50,752 bases of DNA from JBCDGZ01 sp038750655 (GTDB lineage: Bacteria > Bacteroidota > Bacteroidia > Chitinophagales > Saprospiraceae): NCBI GenBank assembly GCA_038750655.1, contig JBCDGZ010000041.1, forward strand, positions 1 to 50,752, in the 5' to 3' direction. Position 1 is the first letter of the stretch, and each line of letters opens with the position of its first letter. Shown here one piece after another: positions 14,958 through 24,409 of the stretch. Position numbers and translations under genes: made by a program. A model generated the notes under the pieces. It made no database searches. It saw only the letters and a list, made by a program, of their open reading frames with translations, and had not been told where the DNA came from.

Positions 14958-15416
14958 CTAAAGCTCAAATTTTACAGTGTAATCCATGCTCTTATAGTTT
15001 CTGGCGATGGTCATTTCCAAGGCCATGTCGAAGAGCATTTTATCTTTGTCAGATTGGTGCTGGGGTTGTCCGGAAAAGACGAAAGTGATCTCTTTATCCT
15101 CAGTTTCTCGCAATTCCTTGAATTGAAGATGCTCATAAGAACCATTGATCCGATTGGTGGCAAAAAAGGCCTTCAGGGCGTCCTGAAGCGGATCGCCAGA
15201 GCTAGGTTGTACCTTCACCGCTCTCGATTCAAGTTTGGCGCGAATAGGATCGTAATCATAAATAATGGCAATGCTCTCCTTCATCGGTTTGAAGAGCTGT
15301 GCTGATAGTACAGCACTTTTCTGATAGGTATAATCGATCTGATTAGACGGTTGTTGACAAGCGCCCAGAACGATGACCACCAGCAGAGGGAGGAAATAGT
15401 GACTTAAGGGTTTCAT
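14958..15416 (-). CDS. Small lipoprotein, unknown
   Basis: 152 residues with a lipoprotein signal peptide: hydrophobic LLVVIVLG followed by the lipobox LGAC (Cys at about 20). The mature part (YDYDPIRAKLESRAV ... DALKAFFATNRINGSYEHL ... ITFVFSGQPQ) is not recognisable to me. Probably an outer- or inner-membrane-anchored protein acting with the coiled-coil protein encoded next on the same strand. Confidence 0.75.
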   Translation of the reverse strand: MKPLSHYFLPLLVVIVLGACQQPSNQIDYTYQKSAVLSAQLFKPMKESIAIIYDYDPIRAKLESRAVKVQPSSGDPLQDALKAFFATNRINGSYEHLQFKELRETEDKEITFVFSGQPQHQSDKDKMLFDMALEMTIARNYKSMDYTVKFEL

Positions 15417-15613
15417 AGTGGCAACTGGTATAGTGTTCTGTCTATAAATTAGTGTTTGTATTAATATGTTAATAGCAAATATTATTCCATGTTTTAATGT
15501 TTGGAGTGCAGATTAGTAGTGGATTATACTTGGTAGAAAGGAATAATGTGTAGTTGTACGGAGATTTTGGTAAATGGTTTATGTTCAGGCTAACTTTTGT
15601 GCAATCTTTGTGA

Positions 15614-16194
15614 GCCTACTATAATTTGGTCAATAAAGCCAATCGATTGTGGTACGAAAAGGACTACGCCGCTTCGCTATCGCTCTTTCAGGAGGCTTTC
15701 CGTAAAGTCGAATATGTGCATGCCATCAATTACGCTAAAGCGGCCAGGGTTGCCGCTAAGGAAAAGAAGGATGACTTGACCAAGTAAAATACTCAGATTC
15801 GCTGAATTTCAGTCACTTACTGTGGTTAATTGAGCAATACGGTTTTCCCTCCGAGCAGCAGCTTGGTCATCGCGGTTACGGAAAGGCCTGGATTCTTCTG
15901 CTACATAATGTAAGATTAACCCAAAATCACTATTTTCAGCCCCGATTACTGTAAGCCTTGAAAAAAGGGGGATACCTGCCGGAGCATTATTGTTGGGGGA
16001 TCGACCAAGGGCAAGAACAAAAAGGGGAGCCGCTGCGCTATTTTCACTGGGATATGGCCCGAAATATTGATCAGCTGAGTACGGAGGAGCGCAAGCGCAT
16101 TGATGGGGAAAGAAGGGCCGTTGGGATGGCGTCCGTTGATCGCATCGAGGTACAGCAAACGAAAAATAATCTGAAGAATAAGGTCAGATGGTAA
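15614..16194 (+). pseudogene. Decayed gene with DUF6624-like C-terminal part
   Basis: Two frames read as one protein family but are interrupted. Segment 1 (15614-15787) has no start codon and reads NRLWYEKDYAASLSLFQEAF and on to a TAA, a TPR-like helical pair. Segment 2 is in another frame (from about 15790) and contains DSLNFSHLLWLIEQYGFPS, LGHRGYGKAWILLLHN, then TAA at 15952-15954, then LPEHYCWGIDQGQEQKGE and YFHWDMAR up to TAA 16192-16194. The in-frame TAA falls where related proteins have Gln (RLLQALKKG), consistent with a CAA to TAA change. A frameshift plus a nonsense codon plus a missing start make this a pseudogene. The family name is from memory of the motif pattern. Confidence 0.65.
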
Positions 16195-16227
16195 AAAAAT
16201 ACTGCTGGCCTACCCTAATCAATCACT

Positions 16228-17160
16228 ATGACCACAGTATTACAAACCACTTCTAATGTAATGATGGTGCGCCCGGCCAACTTTGGCTTTAACGAGCAAA
16301 CCGCGGCCAGTAATGCCTTCCAATCGGACAGCGGCGAGCTGACGCCCGCTGAGATCAGTCACCGCGCCATCGAAGAGTTCGACACCTTCGTCGCCCGCCT
16401 CCGGGCCAAAGGCATCAAGGTCCTCGTCGTCGAAGACAGCCCCCAACCCGTCAGACCCGACGCCGTCTTCCCCAACAACTGGGTGACCTTCCACCAAAAT
16501 GGCCAAATCATCACCTACCCCATGTACGCCCCCCTACGCCGCCACGAGCGTCGCCACGAGGTGCTGGAGCAGATGAAGGCCCAGTTCGACGTCAAAGCCA
16601 TCCACCGGCTCGAAGAGGCCGAAGGTCGCGAGCTTTTCCTCGAAGGCACCGGGAGTATGATCCTCGACCGCCAGCATCGCATCGTCTACGCCTGCACCAG
16701 CCCCCGCACCGACGAGGCCCTGCTCGATGAGTTCTGCCAACTGATGGACTACCGCAAATGCCAGTTTCAAGCCGTCGATGGTGAAGGCCAAGACATCTAC
16801 CACACCAACGTCATGATGGCCCTGGGCGAGACCTTCGTCGTCATCTGCCTGGCCACTATCCGCGACGAGGCCGAGCGCCAACAAACCCTCGACTTTTTTG
16901 CCCAAACCAACAAAACCGTCATCGACATCACCCTAGATCAAATGATGGCCTACGCCGGCAATATGCTGCAACTCCGCAACACCGATGGCGACACCTATCT
17001 GGTCATGTCCGAGCAGGCCCTGCGCTCCCTGCGCGCCGATCAGATCGAGCAAATTAGCCAGCATACGCACATCCTGTCCAGCCCAATCTACACCATCGAA
17101 GCCTACGGCGGCGGCAGCGCCCGCTGTATGATCGCGGAGGTTTTTCTGCCCGAAAAGTAG
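16228..17160 (+). CDS. ctlX: CtlX-like citrulline utilisation hydrolase
   Basis: 310 residues, amidinotransferase/dimethylarginine-dimethylaminohydrolase fold. Start MTTVLQTTSNVMMVRPANFGFN is typical of CtlX proteins. Active-site features: RPDAVFPNNWVTFH (substrate-binding Asp/Asn), FLEGTGSMILDR, the catalytic His in YHTNVMMALG near 192, and the nucleophilic Cys300 in GGGSARCMIAE. Family members act on arginine or citrulline-type guanidino/ureido groups; CtlX is reported to hydrolyse citrulline. It stands alone on the plus strand with a decayed gene before it. GC-rich, C-ending codons contrast with the AT-richer genes on both sides, hinting at different expression or history. Confidence 0.85.
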   Translation: MTTVLQTTSNVMMVRPANFGFNEQTAASNAFQSDSGELTPAEISHRAIEEFDTFVARLRAKGIKVLVVEDSPQPVRPDAVFPNNWVTFHQNGQIITYPMYAPLRRHERRHEVLEQMKAQFDVKAIHRLEEAEGRELFLEGTGSMILDRQHRIVYACTSPRTDEALLDEFCQLMDYRKCQFQAVDGEGQDIYHTNVMMALGETFVVICLATIRDEAERQQTLDFFAQTNKTVIDITLDQMMAYAGNMLQLRNTDGDTYLVMSEQALRSLRADQIEQISQHTHILSSPIYTIEAYGGGSARCMIAEVFLPEK

Positions 17161-17264
17161 CCGCCGACGCAAAGTGTAAGGCATTGGCCATTTGTCGGAT
17201 TTGTACGCCGCACAATTGTCTAGGGGATCAATTGTAGCTATCTTATCGGATACAAACAACAAGA

Positions 17265-18410
17265 ATGAGCAGGAGAACAGTGATGATAGTAGTATTTTGC
17301 CTGGCTAGCTTAATGAGTAGCGGACAAGAAAAAGCCTATTTTTTCATAGGTAGCAAACAACCACCGGGGTCTTTGTTCTTGATCAATATGCGTTCGGGAG
17401 TTGTGAAAAAAACAGTGGTGTTTGGCGAAGAGTTGACCAAGTTGAAGCACAAAGGGAGAAAGACTCGCTTGGATATACAAAGGTTCCCAATTCCAGCGCC
17501 CCCTAATGAGACCGTCGCGGAGGAGCCTACAGATTCCCTGAAACAGGATAATGGGATTATTGGGATAGATTTCTTTCCCCCATCAGAGCCGACCTATTCG
17601 GAGGATAGTGTTAAAGTAGGCAGGAAATGGTACAAAATAAGGCTATTTGCTCATTATGATAGCCCTGCTGAGGCCAGGGCTCTTGGTAATTGGAATACAG
17701 AAATTATTGCGGTCGAAGGCATTGGACAGATTTTTTATTCGGATAATTCCATGGGAAAGAATTATCACGTCATGCTGAGTCATAAGAATCGCAAGAAGCA
17801 TAAGGTCCTGGCTGCGGTTTACCGGTTTTTTAAAAATAAAAAGGGGCGGTATGCCACTGGTCATCCTATTCCCTCGATGCCTTGGGAGCAGTTGGAACAG
17901 TTGGTCCAAAAGTACAGCTTCAGTGCTTATCCCGCAGTATTTACGGAGTCTTGGACGGCTTGTAGAACCCACCTCCAACTTCTGTCTTATGAATCGGAGT
18001 CAACAGATAATGAGATTCGGTACACGGTGGTGATTAAAAATACGGGTGATCAGACCTATGCTTTTCACTACCCTTGCCGGATCGGTCCTGCTGAGGTCGT
18101 TTTTCATTACTCAGAAAAGAGCAGAGAGTACTCGGAGCCATTAAGCTTTGCCGTACTTAACCCTAGCTATTATTACAAGGCGCTAGATAAGAATTCCATA
18201 TTCATAGAGCCGGAGGAGGAGCTGAAATTGGAGGTTAACATTGCCAAGAAAATGGATTGTAAGGGGTGTAGCGAGATCAGCTATCGTGGATTTCAGGTGC
18301 ACAAAATCTATCCTTTTGACCTGTTACATTGGTTGATGGAGTCTGTAATAGGGGCAGAGAAAAGGCAACCTACAGCATATCCATTTCAGATAATCCAAAA
18401 AATAGATTAG
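17265..18410 (+). CDS. Secreted protein of unknown function, paralog 1
   Basis: 381 residues with a signal peptide (MSRRTVMIVVFCLASLMSSGQ, cleavage near 21; an alternative ATG at 17283 also fits). The mature part is mostly beta. Landmarks shared with the next gene are EKAYFF after the signal peptide, VGRKWYKIRLF, SFSAYPAVFTESW, EIRYTVVIKNTGDQTY, a C-x2-C pair (DCKGCSEISYRGFQV near 340) and a hydrophobic end. No known family recognised. The two paralogs lie 14 nt apart and are probably one transcriptional unit. Confidence 0.78.
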   Translation: MSRRTVMIVVFCLASLMSSGQEKAYFFIGSKQPPGSLFLINMRSGVVKKTVVFGEELTKLKHKGRKTRLDIQRFPIPAPPNETVAEEPTDSLKQDNGIIGIDFFPPSEPTYSEDSVKVGRKWYKIRLFAHYDSPAEARALGNWNTEIIAVEGIGQIFYSDNSMGKNYHVMLSHKNRKKHKVLAAVYRFFKNKKGRYATGHPIPSMPWEQLEQLVQKYSFSAYPAVFTESWTACRTHLQLLSYESESTDNEIRYTVVIKNTGDQTYAFHYPCRIGPAEVVFHYSEKSREYSEPLSFAVLNPSYYYKALDKNSIFIEPEEELKLEVNIAKKMDCKGCSEISYRGFQVHKIYPFDLLHWLMESVIGAEKRQPTAYPFQIIQKID

Positions 18411-18424
18411 CATACTACAATAAT

Positions 18425-19543
18425 ATGCACGAGCAATTACTTAAATATCAAATAAAATTGGCTATAACGATGGCCTTTGTCCTAATCGGCCTGATGGGTA
18501 GTGCGCAACAGAAAGCCTATTTTTTAAGTAACACTAAAGGAGCGGAATTAACTTTGGTTGACCTGGATTACCAAATCACTGAAAAAGGCTATTTATTTGC
18601 TGAGGATACTGTACAGATTATCGTTCCTGCACCAGAACAGCCAATAAAGAAAGTTAGGCCTTACTTCATTAATAGTGTACTTCCAACTCCTGCCATTATT
18701 AAAAAAAATGCTGATTACCCGCTCATCTCCCCGTCTGGGATTCCAACGGAAACTAAGCGGTTGGATAGTGTAGAGGTAGCCGGGAAATGGTATCGTATGC
18801 TCATCACAATGTGGAATGATGGATACGTTGGTGGAATGCCGAGTTTAGCCAGACAAAGTATAGCTGTGGATGAGCTTGGCTACATTTACACCAGTACCAG
18901 TTACGCGCAAGCCCGCAGCATGATCATGATCAGCCATCAGGATCCTACAAAACAGGAATTACTCATCGCAGTGTATCAACATATAGATCGTTTGTATCAG
19001 GAGCAAAATCGATCTTTAGACCTATCTTTGTGGGGTGAAATCGCGCAATTGATAAAGGAATATCGATTTGAGGACTATCCGGCAGTGCTGGTTGATCGAT
19101 GGTATGATGCTCAGGAGCATTTGAGTATTGTTTCCAGTGAATCTAAGACCATTAATAACGACATTCATTATACGGTGACCATTAAAAATGATACAGAGAT
19201 CGGCTATATGATTCCTAAAGATGCTTGCATAAGCCCAAGCAAAGCGGTTCTTTTTTACGAAGAAAGAGTGGAGGATCGTTACAAAGACTGGGATTTATTG
19301 GATACTTATTCTGGTCGTCACTATAAATATTTATCCTCTCCTCAATACATTGAGCCAGGTGGAGAGGTGACATTTACCTGGACATTGCCCATCCAGAGGG
19401 CTTGTGGCAATTGTGATGGGGTAGAATATAGCGGCTTTCAGATTTACAGGCAGTTTCATAACGTATTGGACTGGTATCTTACTGGAAAGCAGGAATTTAA
19501 AGGACAATCCTACACGGTTTATCCTCATAGAGTCATAAAATAA
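18425..19543 (+). CDS. Secreted protein of unknown function, paralog 2
   Basis: 372 residues from the ATG at 18425, which gives a signal peptide (KLAITMAFVLIGLMGSAQ) in the same position as in paralog 1; a longer frame from 18329 would overlap the preceding gene. Shared landmarks: QKAYFL, VAGKWYRMLI, RFEDYPAVLVDRW, DIHYTVTIKNDTEIGY, and the C-x2-C motif ACGNCDGVEYSGFQI. It is a tandem duplicate that has diverged strongly. Function unknown. Confidence 0.78.
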   Translation: MHEQLLKYQIKLAITMAFVLIGLMGSAQQKAYFLSNTKGAELTLVDLDYQITEKGYLFAEDTVQIIVPAPEQPIKKVRPYFINSVLPTPAIIKKNADYPLISPSGIPTETKRLDSVEVAGKWYRMLITMWNDGYVGGMPSLARQSIAVDELGYIYTSTSYAQARSMIMISHQDPTKQELLIAVYQHIDRLYQEQNRSLDLSLWGEIAQLIKEYRFEDYPAVLVDRWYDAQEHLSIVSSESKTINNDIHYTVTIKNDTEIGYMIPKDACISPSKAVLFYEERVEDRYKDWDLLDTYSGRHYKYLSSPQYIEPGGEVTFTWTLPIQRACGNCDGVEYSGFQIYRQFHNVLDWYLTGKQEFKGQSYTVYPHRVIK

Positions 19544-19564
19544 GAACTACCATACTATACCACC

Positions 19565-20470
19565 ATGAGGTATGAAATTTTAAATACAAAACTACTGCTA
19601 CTGGGGACACTGGTCCTCTTGCTGAGTAATTGTGCAAAGGATTCCTCTACACCGCTCAGTACGATCGCTATTCCACAACTGCTCACTGAATTGCCCACTG
19701 TCTTAGAGGAAACTTCCGGGTTGATCAAGAGGGACGACCGCCTGCTTTCTCACAATGACAGCGACGGTGGAGCCAAGCTGTTTCAGGTATCGGAGCACTC
19801 CGCTACAATGGAAAAGGAGTGGATGATCATGGGGGCAGAAAATGTTGACTGGGAAGATTTGGCGATGGACGAGCAGCATGTGTACATCGCCGACATTGGC
19901 AACAATTTTGGCCTTCGCCCGCACTTGGATGTTTATCAGCTGAGGTTGGAGGATATGGAAAAGGATAGCCTGATGGCCCAGCGCATTCGTTATACTTATC
20001 CTGATCAAATTGACTTTACATCTCGACCTGATCATAATTTTGATGGGGAGGCCTTGATTGCCTTTGGCGACAGCCTCTATATTTTTACCAAAAACCGCCA
20101 AGATCGACAAACCAATTTATACGCCCTGCCCAAGCAGCCTGGAGAACATAAAGCACGTTTTTATCGTACTTTTAATACCGACGGCCTGATCACGGCGGCG
20201 ACTGTGGAGGAAAGCCTTGGGATACTTTGCTTGCTGGGCTATAATCGGGCCCACGAATCGGCCCCTTTCGAGCCCTTCCTCTGGTTGTTTTACGACTTTC
20301 CTTCTACGGATTTCTTTGCCGGAGCGCAGCTGCGTCTGGAATTGGATATAGAGGAACAAGTTGAGGGTATTTGCTTTAGTGGCGACCGACAGTTGCTGAT
20401 TTCCAGTGAGGCGAAGAACGGGCAGTCGGCTCATCTTTACCAACTTGATGTCAGCGATTGGATTCCTTGA
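19565..20470 (+). CDS. Lipoprotein with beta-propeller-like fold
   Basis: 301 residues. Lipoprotein signal LLLGTLVLLLSNC with the lipobox Cys at about 24. The mature part repeats short beta segments (LPTVLEETSGLIKRDDRLLSHNDSD, VDWEDLAMDEQHVYIADIGNN, FDGEALIAFGDSLYIFTKN, ILCLLGYN, VEGICFSGDRQLLISSEA), as in esterase-like or phytase-like propellers of Bacteroidota surface lipoproteins. The acidic clusters (HNDSDGG, DWED, DIGNN) may bind calcium. I cannot name the activity. It is followed 16 nt later by the CotH/lamin-tail gene. Confidence 0.72.
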   Translation: MRYEILNTKLLLLGTLVLLLSNCAKDSSTPLSTIAIPQLLTELPTVLEETSGLIKRDDRLLSHNDSDGGAKLFQVSEHSATMEKEWMIMGAENVDWEDLAMDEQHVYIADIGNNFGLRPHLDVYQLRLEDMEKDSLMAQRIRYTYPDQIDFTSRPDHNFDGEALIAFGDSLYIFTKNRQDRQTNLYALPKQPGEHKARFYRTFNTDGLITAATVEESLGILCLLGYNRAHESAPFEPFLWLFYDFPSTDFFAGAQLRLELDIEEQVEGICFSGDRQLLISSEAKNGQSAHLYQLDVSDWIP

Positions 20471-20486
20471 AAATGAAATGCTTGTG

Positions 20487-22934
20487 ATGAAAAAAATTAG
20501 TCTACCGTTTATTTTCTTCCTTTTGTGCCTCAGCCTATTGGTTGATTTGGAGGCACAAGTGCTCTTCAATGAGTTGTGTTCGGATAATGAGAATTTGATT
20601 TTGGATGAGGATGGCGACCGTTCGGATTGGATCGAACTGTACAATGCTGGCAGTAAGCGGGTGAGCCTCAAGGGCTATTCGCTGACGGATGATCCGGATG
20701 AGTTGTACAAATGGATTTTCCCGGAAATCAGCATCGAGCCCAAAGAAATCATGTTGATTTTTGCTTCGGATAAAAATCGCATTAACGGCGAGCTGCATAC
20801 CAACTTTAAGCTGTCCAAAGGAGGGGAGGAGGTCATCCTGGTCAAACCAGATGGCAATGCCTCCGATCAGTTGAGCTTACCGGCTCTAGAAGAGGACCGC
20901 TCCTACGGGCGCTCCATCGACGGCAGCGACCAGTGGGTCTTTTTTCTGGAAACGACGCCGGGGGAAAGCAACAACGGCAGCCTCAGCCAGGGCTTCGCCG
21001 CCCAACCCCGCTTCGATCAACAGCAGGCCTTCCACGCCCAATCCATCCTGCTGACCATGGACTGCAACGAGCCCGGCTGCGAAATCTTCTACACCATCGA
21101 TGGCAACCGCCCCGACCGCAGTTCCATCCCCTACACCGGCCCCGTTCGCCTGGATACTACCACCGCCGTCCGCGCCGTCACCTACTCCGCTGGCCTGGAA
21201 CCCTCCACCATCAAAACCCGCACCTACTTCATCAACGATGATCACCGCCTCTCGGTCATGGCCCTTACCACCGATCCGGCCAACCTCTGGGACTGGGAAA
21301 CCGGCATTTTCCAGCTCGGCCCCACCGCCGATACCGTCTTCCCCTTCTACGGAGCCAACTTCTGGGAGGAAACGGAAATCCCGATCTATATGGAGCTTTC
21401 CGATACCGATCAGCAGCTGGAAGAGGAATACCCTCTGGGAGCGCGTACGCACGGAGGCCGCGGTGCCCGCGTCCGCCCCAACAAGCCCCTGCGGCTGATG
21501 GCCAAAAAGGTCTTCGGAACGGGGCTGATGGTCCATAAGTTTTTCGATAACCGAGAGGTCAACCAGTTTGAGCGATTGGTGCTGCGCAATGCCAGCGGGG
21601 ACGCCGACGGGGCCTATATGCGAGATGCCTTTTTACACCGCTACTTCATCAACGAAGGTCTGGACATCGACGCGATGGCCTTCCGCCCGCTGGTGCTCTA
21701 CATCAACGGGGTGTATTGGGGCGTGATGCACCTCAGGGAGCGGCCAGACAAGCACTATTTGCAATACCACTACCAGGCAGATGCCGAGAATGTGGACATT
21801 TTGGAAGAGGAAGATTTGGTGGTTGAGGGCGACTTCCATGCTTTCGATAGCATGCAGGCTTTTGTAAATGCAGTAGATTTGCAGGATGAGGAGAACTTCG
21901 CTCAAGCGGCCCGCTACTTCGATGTGGAAAGCCTGGCTGACTATTTCATCGTACAAACCATCACCAACAACTTTGACTGGCCCACCAACAACATCAAGTA
22001 TTGGCGGGAGCGGAACGAGGAGAGCCGCTGGCGCTTCTTGCTTTTTGATATGGATGTATCGCTGGGGCGCCACGTTTGGACGGTGCCGGAGGCCAACTCC
22101 TTTGCTAGTAAGATCAGTAAGGACACCCTGCGCATCGTCAATGTGCTGAGGGCGCTGCTGACTAATGAGGATTACAAAAATTATTTCATCAATCGCCACG
22201 CTGATTTGATCAATACGACCTTTGAGGCGAATTACTTCAAGGAGGAAATCCTCCGCAGCCGCGACGAGCTAGACCCGGAGATGCCTCGGCACTTCGACCG
22301 TTGGGGTGGCAGCTATGATGCCTGGCAGGGCGATCGTATGGAGGAGCTGCTGGACTACGCCGAGCGGCGACCCGAATTCGCCCGGACGTATGTCAAAGAC
22401 TACTTTGAACTCGAAGAACAGGTACAGCTAAAGTTGCAGACCTTCCCCGAGGAGGCGGGCATTATCCACCTCAACACCATCACTCCCCGATCTTTACCCT
22501 GGGAAGGCTGGTACTACAAGGGGGTCCCCGTACAGCTCAGCGCAGAACCGCTGCGCGGCTATGTCTTCAGTCACTGGGAATTCAAAGAAAACCCCAGCCC
22601 CGATTCTCTCGCTGCGATCACCTACGACTTTCAATCCAGCGATGAGGTCACCGCCGTCTTTAAGCGCACCGGGGCCGATCCCCAGTTTTTCCTCCATCCC
22701 AACCCCGTCGATCGAGAATTGACCATCGACTTTGAGTTAGAGCAAGCCACTCGGGTCCAGCTGAGCTTCTACGATTACAGCGGTCGCCTGCTCTACGAAA
22801 CCCCAGAGGAATTCCTTGAAGTCGGCAGTCATACCAAAACCCTCAATACCAGTCGTTTACTACAAGGAATGTATTTGGCTAGAGTGAGAATGGGGGAGTT
22901 TACTGAAACGGTTAAATTTGTAAAAATGCGATAA
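20487..22934 (+). CDS. T9SS-exported lamin-tail/CotH-kinase-like protein
   Basis: 815 residues from the ATG at 20487, which gives a signal peptide (KKISLPFIFFLLCLSLLVDLEAQ); an in-frame ATG at 20406 is inside the previous gene. Order: lamin-tail domain about 25-130 (VLFNELCSDNENLILDEDGD ... WIELYNAG), chitobiase-type domain about 170-250 (CEIFYTIDGNRPD), CotH-type spore-coat kinase-like domain about 280-560 (RTHGGRGARV, FERLVLRN, MRDAFLHRY, INGVYWGVMHLRER, WRFLLFDMDVSLG), an InlB-type short repeat and a type A T9SS tail (LHPNPVDRELTI ... FYDYSGRLLYE ... LLQGMYLARV). CotH proteins phosphorylate coat proteins in Bacillus; whether this one is catalytic is untested. The 5' third is C-biased in codon use. 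Confidence 0.85.
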   Translation: MKKISLPFIFFLLCLSLLVDLEAQVLFNELCSDNENLILDEDGDRSDWIELYNAGSKRVSLKGYSLTDDPDELYKWIFPEISIEPKEIMLIFASDKNRINGELHTNFKLSKGGEEVILVKPDGNASDQLSLPALEEDRSYGRSIDGSDQWVFFLETTPGESNNGSLSQGFAAQPRFDQQQAFHAQSILLTMDCNEPGCEIFYTIDGNRPDRSSIPYTGPVRLDTTTAVRAVTYSAGLEPSTIKTRTYFINDDHRLSVMALTTDPANLWDWETGIFQLGPTADTVFPFYGANFWEETEIPIYMELSDTDQQLEEEYPLGARTHGGRGARVRPNKPLRLMAKKVFGTGLMVHKFFDNREVNQFERLVLRNASGDADGAYMRDAFLHRYFINEGLDIDAMAFRPLVLYINGVYWGVMHLRERPDKHYLQYHYQADAENVDILEEEDLVVEGDFHAFDSMQAFVNAVDLQDEENFAQAARYFDVESLADYFIVQTITNNFDWPTNNIKYWRERNEESRWRFLLFDMDVSLGRHVWTVPEANSFASKISKDTLRIVNVLRALLTNEDYKNYFINRHADLINTTFEANYFKEEILRSRDELDPEMPRHFDRWGGSYDAWQGDRMEELLDYAERRPEFARTYVKDYFELEEQVQLKLQTFPEEAGIIHLNTITPRSLPWEGWYYKGVPVQLSAEPLRGYVFSHWEFKENPSPDSLAAITYDFQSSDEVTAVFKRTGADPQFFLHPNPVDRELTIDFELEQATRVQLSFYDYSGRLLYETPEEFLEVGSHTKTLNTSRLLQGMYLARVRMGEFTETVKFVKMR

Positions 22935-22938
22935 TATT

Positions 22939-23760
22939 ATGATGAAAAAATGGCTATGTTTACTGATTTATTTCTTCTTTTTTGCCACCACGGTGAGCCT
23001 CTCGTCTTGCAAAGACAAAGAAGTGATCTGCAGAGTATCTAATCGCGAAATTCCGACTTTTGATTTAAGCTTTCGCTTGTTTTATGATGATGACGATCAA
23101 TTGGTCCGTATCGATGAATTTGAACGTCTTTTCATCTCCAACCAAAATCGCTTGATGTATAATAATCAAGGGCAATTGATAATGGAAGAACGCTTGTCGT
23201 TTAGTAGATTCAGCGACCCTGTTTTGGAATTTCGGGGCGAATTGACTTATGATGCCGCAGGAAGGTTGGCCACGGCGAATTTCTACTTTGAGGATTCGGC
23301 CGGTGCATTAGTGTTGCAGCAAACCGCTGATTTTAGTTATGCCAATGGACAGCTTTCCAGCATTGAGTACGAACGCCCAAATAACTTTCAGAGAACAACA
23401 GTGGAAATCTTAGAGTCTATTGATGGTAACATTACCAAAGTCAGAGCAAAGTCTTTCTCCACCCTCTCTAATCCCAACGTTGCCACTGATGAACAGGAGA
23501 TGCGATTTGACTACGACAGTTTTGAGCAATTGCGCCATACTCAGTTTTTTACCCTAGCTCTTCCACATGAGAATCATTGGCCCTTTCACTCTAAAAATAA
23601 TGTCGTTCTGACGCAGATCACCAGATTCGATCAAGATGGTGAGGTCATCAGTCTTCAAAGTATTCGCCGTGATTTGAGCTACGATGGGGAGAATAGAGTC
23701 GTCAGGAGTCGTATTAATACTGTCGAAGAAACCTTCGAGTATGAATGCGTAGAGAGATAA
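22939..23760 (+). CDS. Lipoprotein with RHS/YD-like strands
   Basis: 273 residues. Lipoprotein signal YFFFFATTVSLSSC with the lipobox Cys at about 24. The mature part contains repeated strand-turn units (YDDDDQLVRIDEF, MYNNQGQLIMEERL, TYDAAGRLATANF, FSYANGQLSSIEY, FDYDSFEQLRHTQF, RFDQDGEVISLQS, SYDGENRVVRSRI) that resemble YD/RHS-type repeats found in many Bacteroidota lipoproteins. Function unknown; it begins 4 nt after the CotH-like gene and is probably cotranscribed. Confidence 0.75.
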   Translation: MMKKWLCLLIYFFFFATTVSLSSCKDKEVICRVSNREIPTFDLSFRLFYDDDDQLVRIDEFERLFISNQNRLMYNNQGQLIMEERLSFSRFSDPVLEFRGELTYDAAGRLATANFYFEDSAGALVLQQTADFSYANGQLSSIEYERPNNFQRTTVEILESIDGNITKVRAKSFSTLSNPNVATDEQEMRFDYDSFEQLRHTQFFTLALPHENHWPFHSKNNVVLTQITRFDQDGEVISLQSIRRDLSYDGENRVVRSRINTVEETFEYECVER

Positions 23761-23776
23761 TAAGTTTACGCAGTCG

Positions 23777-24409
23777 CTAATGGATGGGAAAACTCAACCG
23801 ACTGCCTACTCCTAGATACCGATGGTCACTGCTGATCCCTTCAATGTCAAAGTGCTGATAGGCCAAGTGGCCTTCGACTGCCCATTTTAACCAATCAAAG
23901 AGCTGAAGCTGTAAGCCAGTGCTGAATCGATAGTTGACCTGCAACCTAGAACGATTCGTACTAACCGGCGATTTGCGATTCAGCGACGGCATCAGAGCAG
24001 CGCCAGCAAAGGGCGTCAGCAGCCTATCTTTTTTGAGTGGATACAGGCGAAATAGTAAAGGAAATTGAAAAAAGTGCTCCCTTTGTAATACGCCGGGCGA
24101 TGGGCCTCCACTTGCAGGATTCGGAAGGGGACAATTGCAGTCGGACCAGTTCCTGGTTTCCACAGCCAGGTATTCCACACCTACGCCCATATCAGAATAA
24201 TCATTGACCTCATAAAAAAAATGGAGCCCCAGGCTTCGGTAGTCGTACACCTCCAATAGTAGGATAGCATCTTGGGGAAAGGAAGTATTGGGCGATCCTT
24301 CCTCCAAATTGAAATGCTGATTGGCGACAACATCGATGTGAAAGCGGGAGGTCTGCCCGGTCAGATTGAGACTAATGAGGCTAAGAATGAGGAAAAGATA
24401 TTTTTGCAT
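23777..24409 (-). CDS. Outer-membrane beta-barrel-like protein, unknown
   Basis: 210 residues with a signal peptide (MQKYLFLILSLISLNLTGQ). The mature part alternates short amphipathic strands with aromatic ends (LGLHFFYEVNDYSDMGVGVEYLAV, FFQFPLLFRLYPL, LLTPFAGAALMPSL, LQVNYRFSTGLQLQLFDWLKWAVEG, GVGSRLSFPIH), the look of an eight-stranded porin-like barrel. No family is recognised with confidence. It converges with the lipoprotein gene across 16 nt. Confidence 0.65.
   Translation of the reverse strand: MQKYLFLILSLISLNLTGQTSRFHIDVVANQHFNLEEGSPNTSFPQDAILLLEVYDYRSLGLHFFYEVNDYSDMGVGVEYLAVETRNWSDCNCPLPNPASGGPSPGVLQREHFFQFPLLFRLYPLKKDRLLTPFAGAALMPSLNRKSPVSTNRSRLQVNYRFSTGLQLQLFDWLKWAVEGHLAYQHFDIEGISSDHRYLGVGSRLSFPIH

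Noticed and set aside
15597..15779. 60-codon plus-strand frame in the decayed gene
   Set aside because: It uses a different frame from the protein-like signal, which begins at 15614 in frame 2.
20886..21536. 216-codon minus-strand frame opposite the CotH-like gene
   Set aside because: Glycine/valine-rich shadow caused by C-ending codons on the plus strand.
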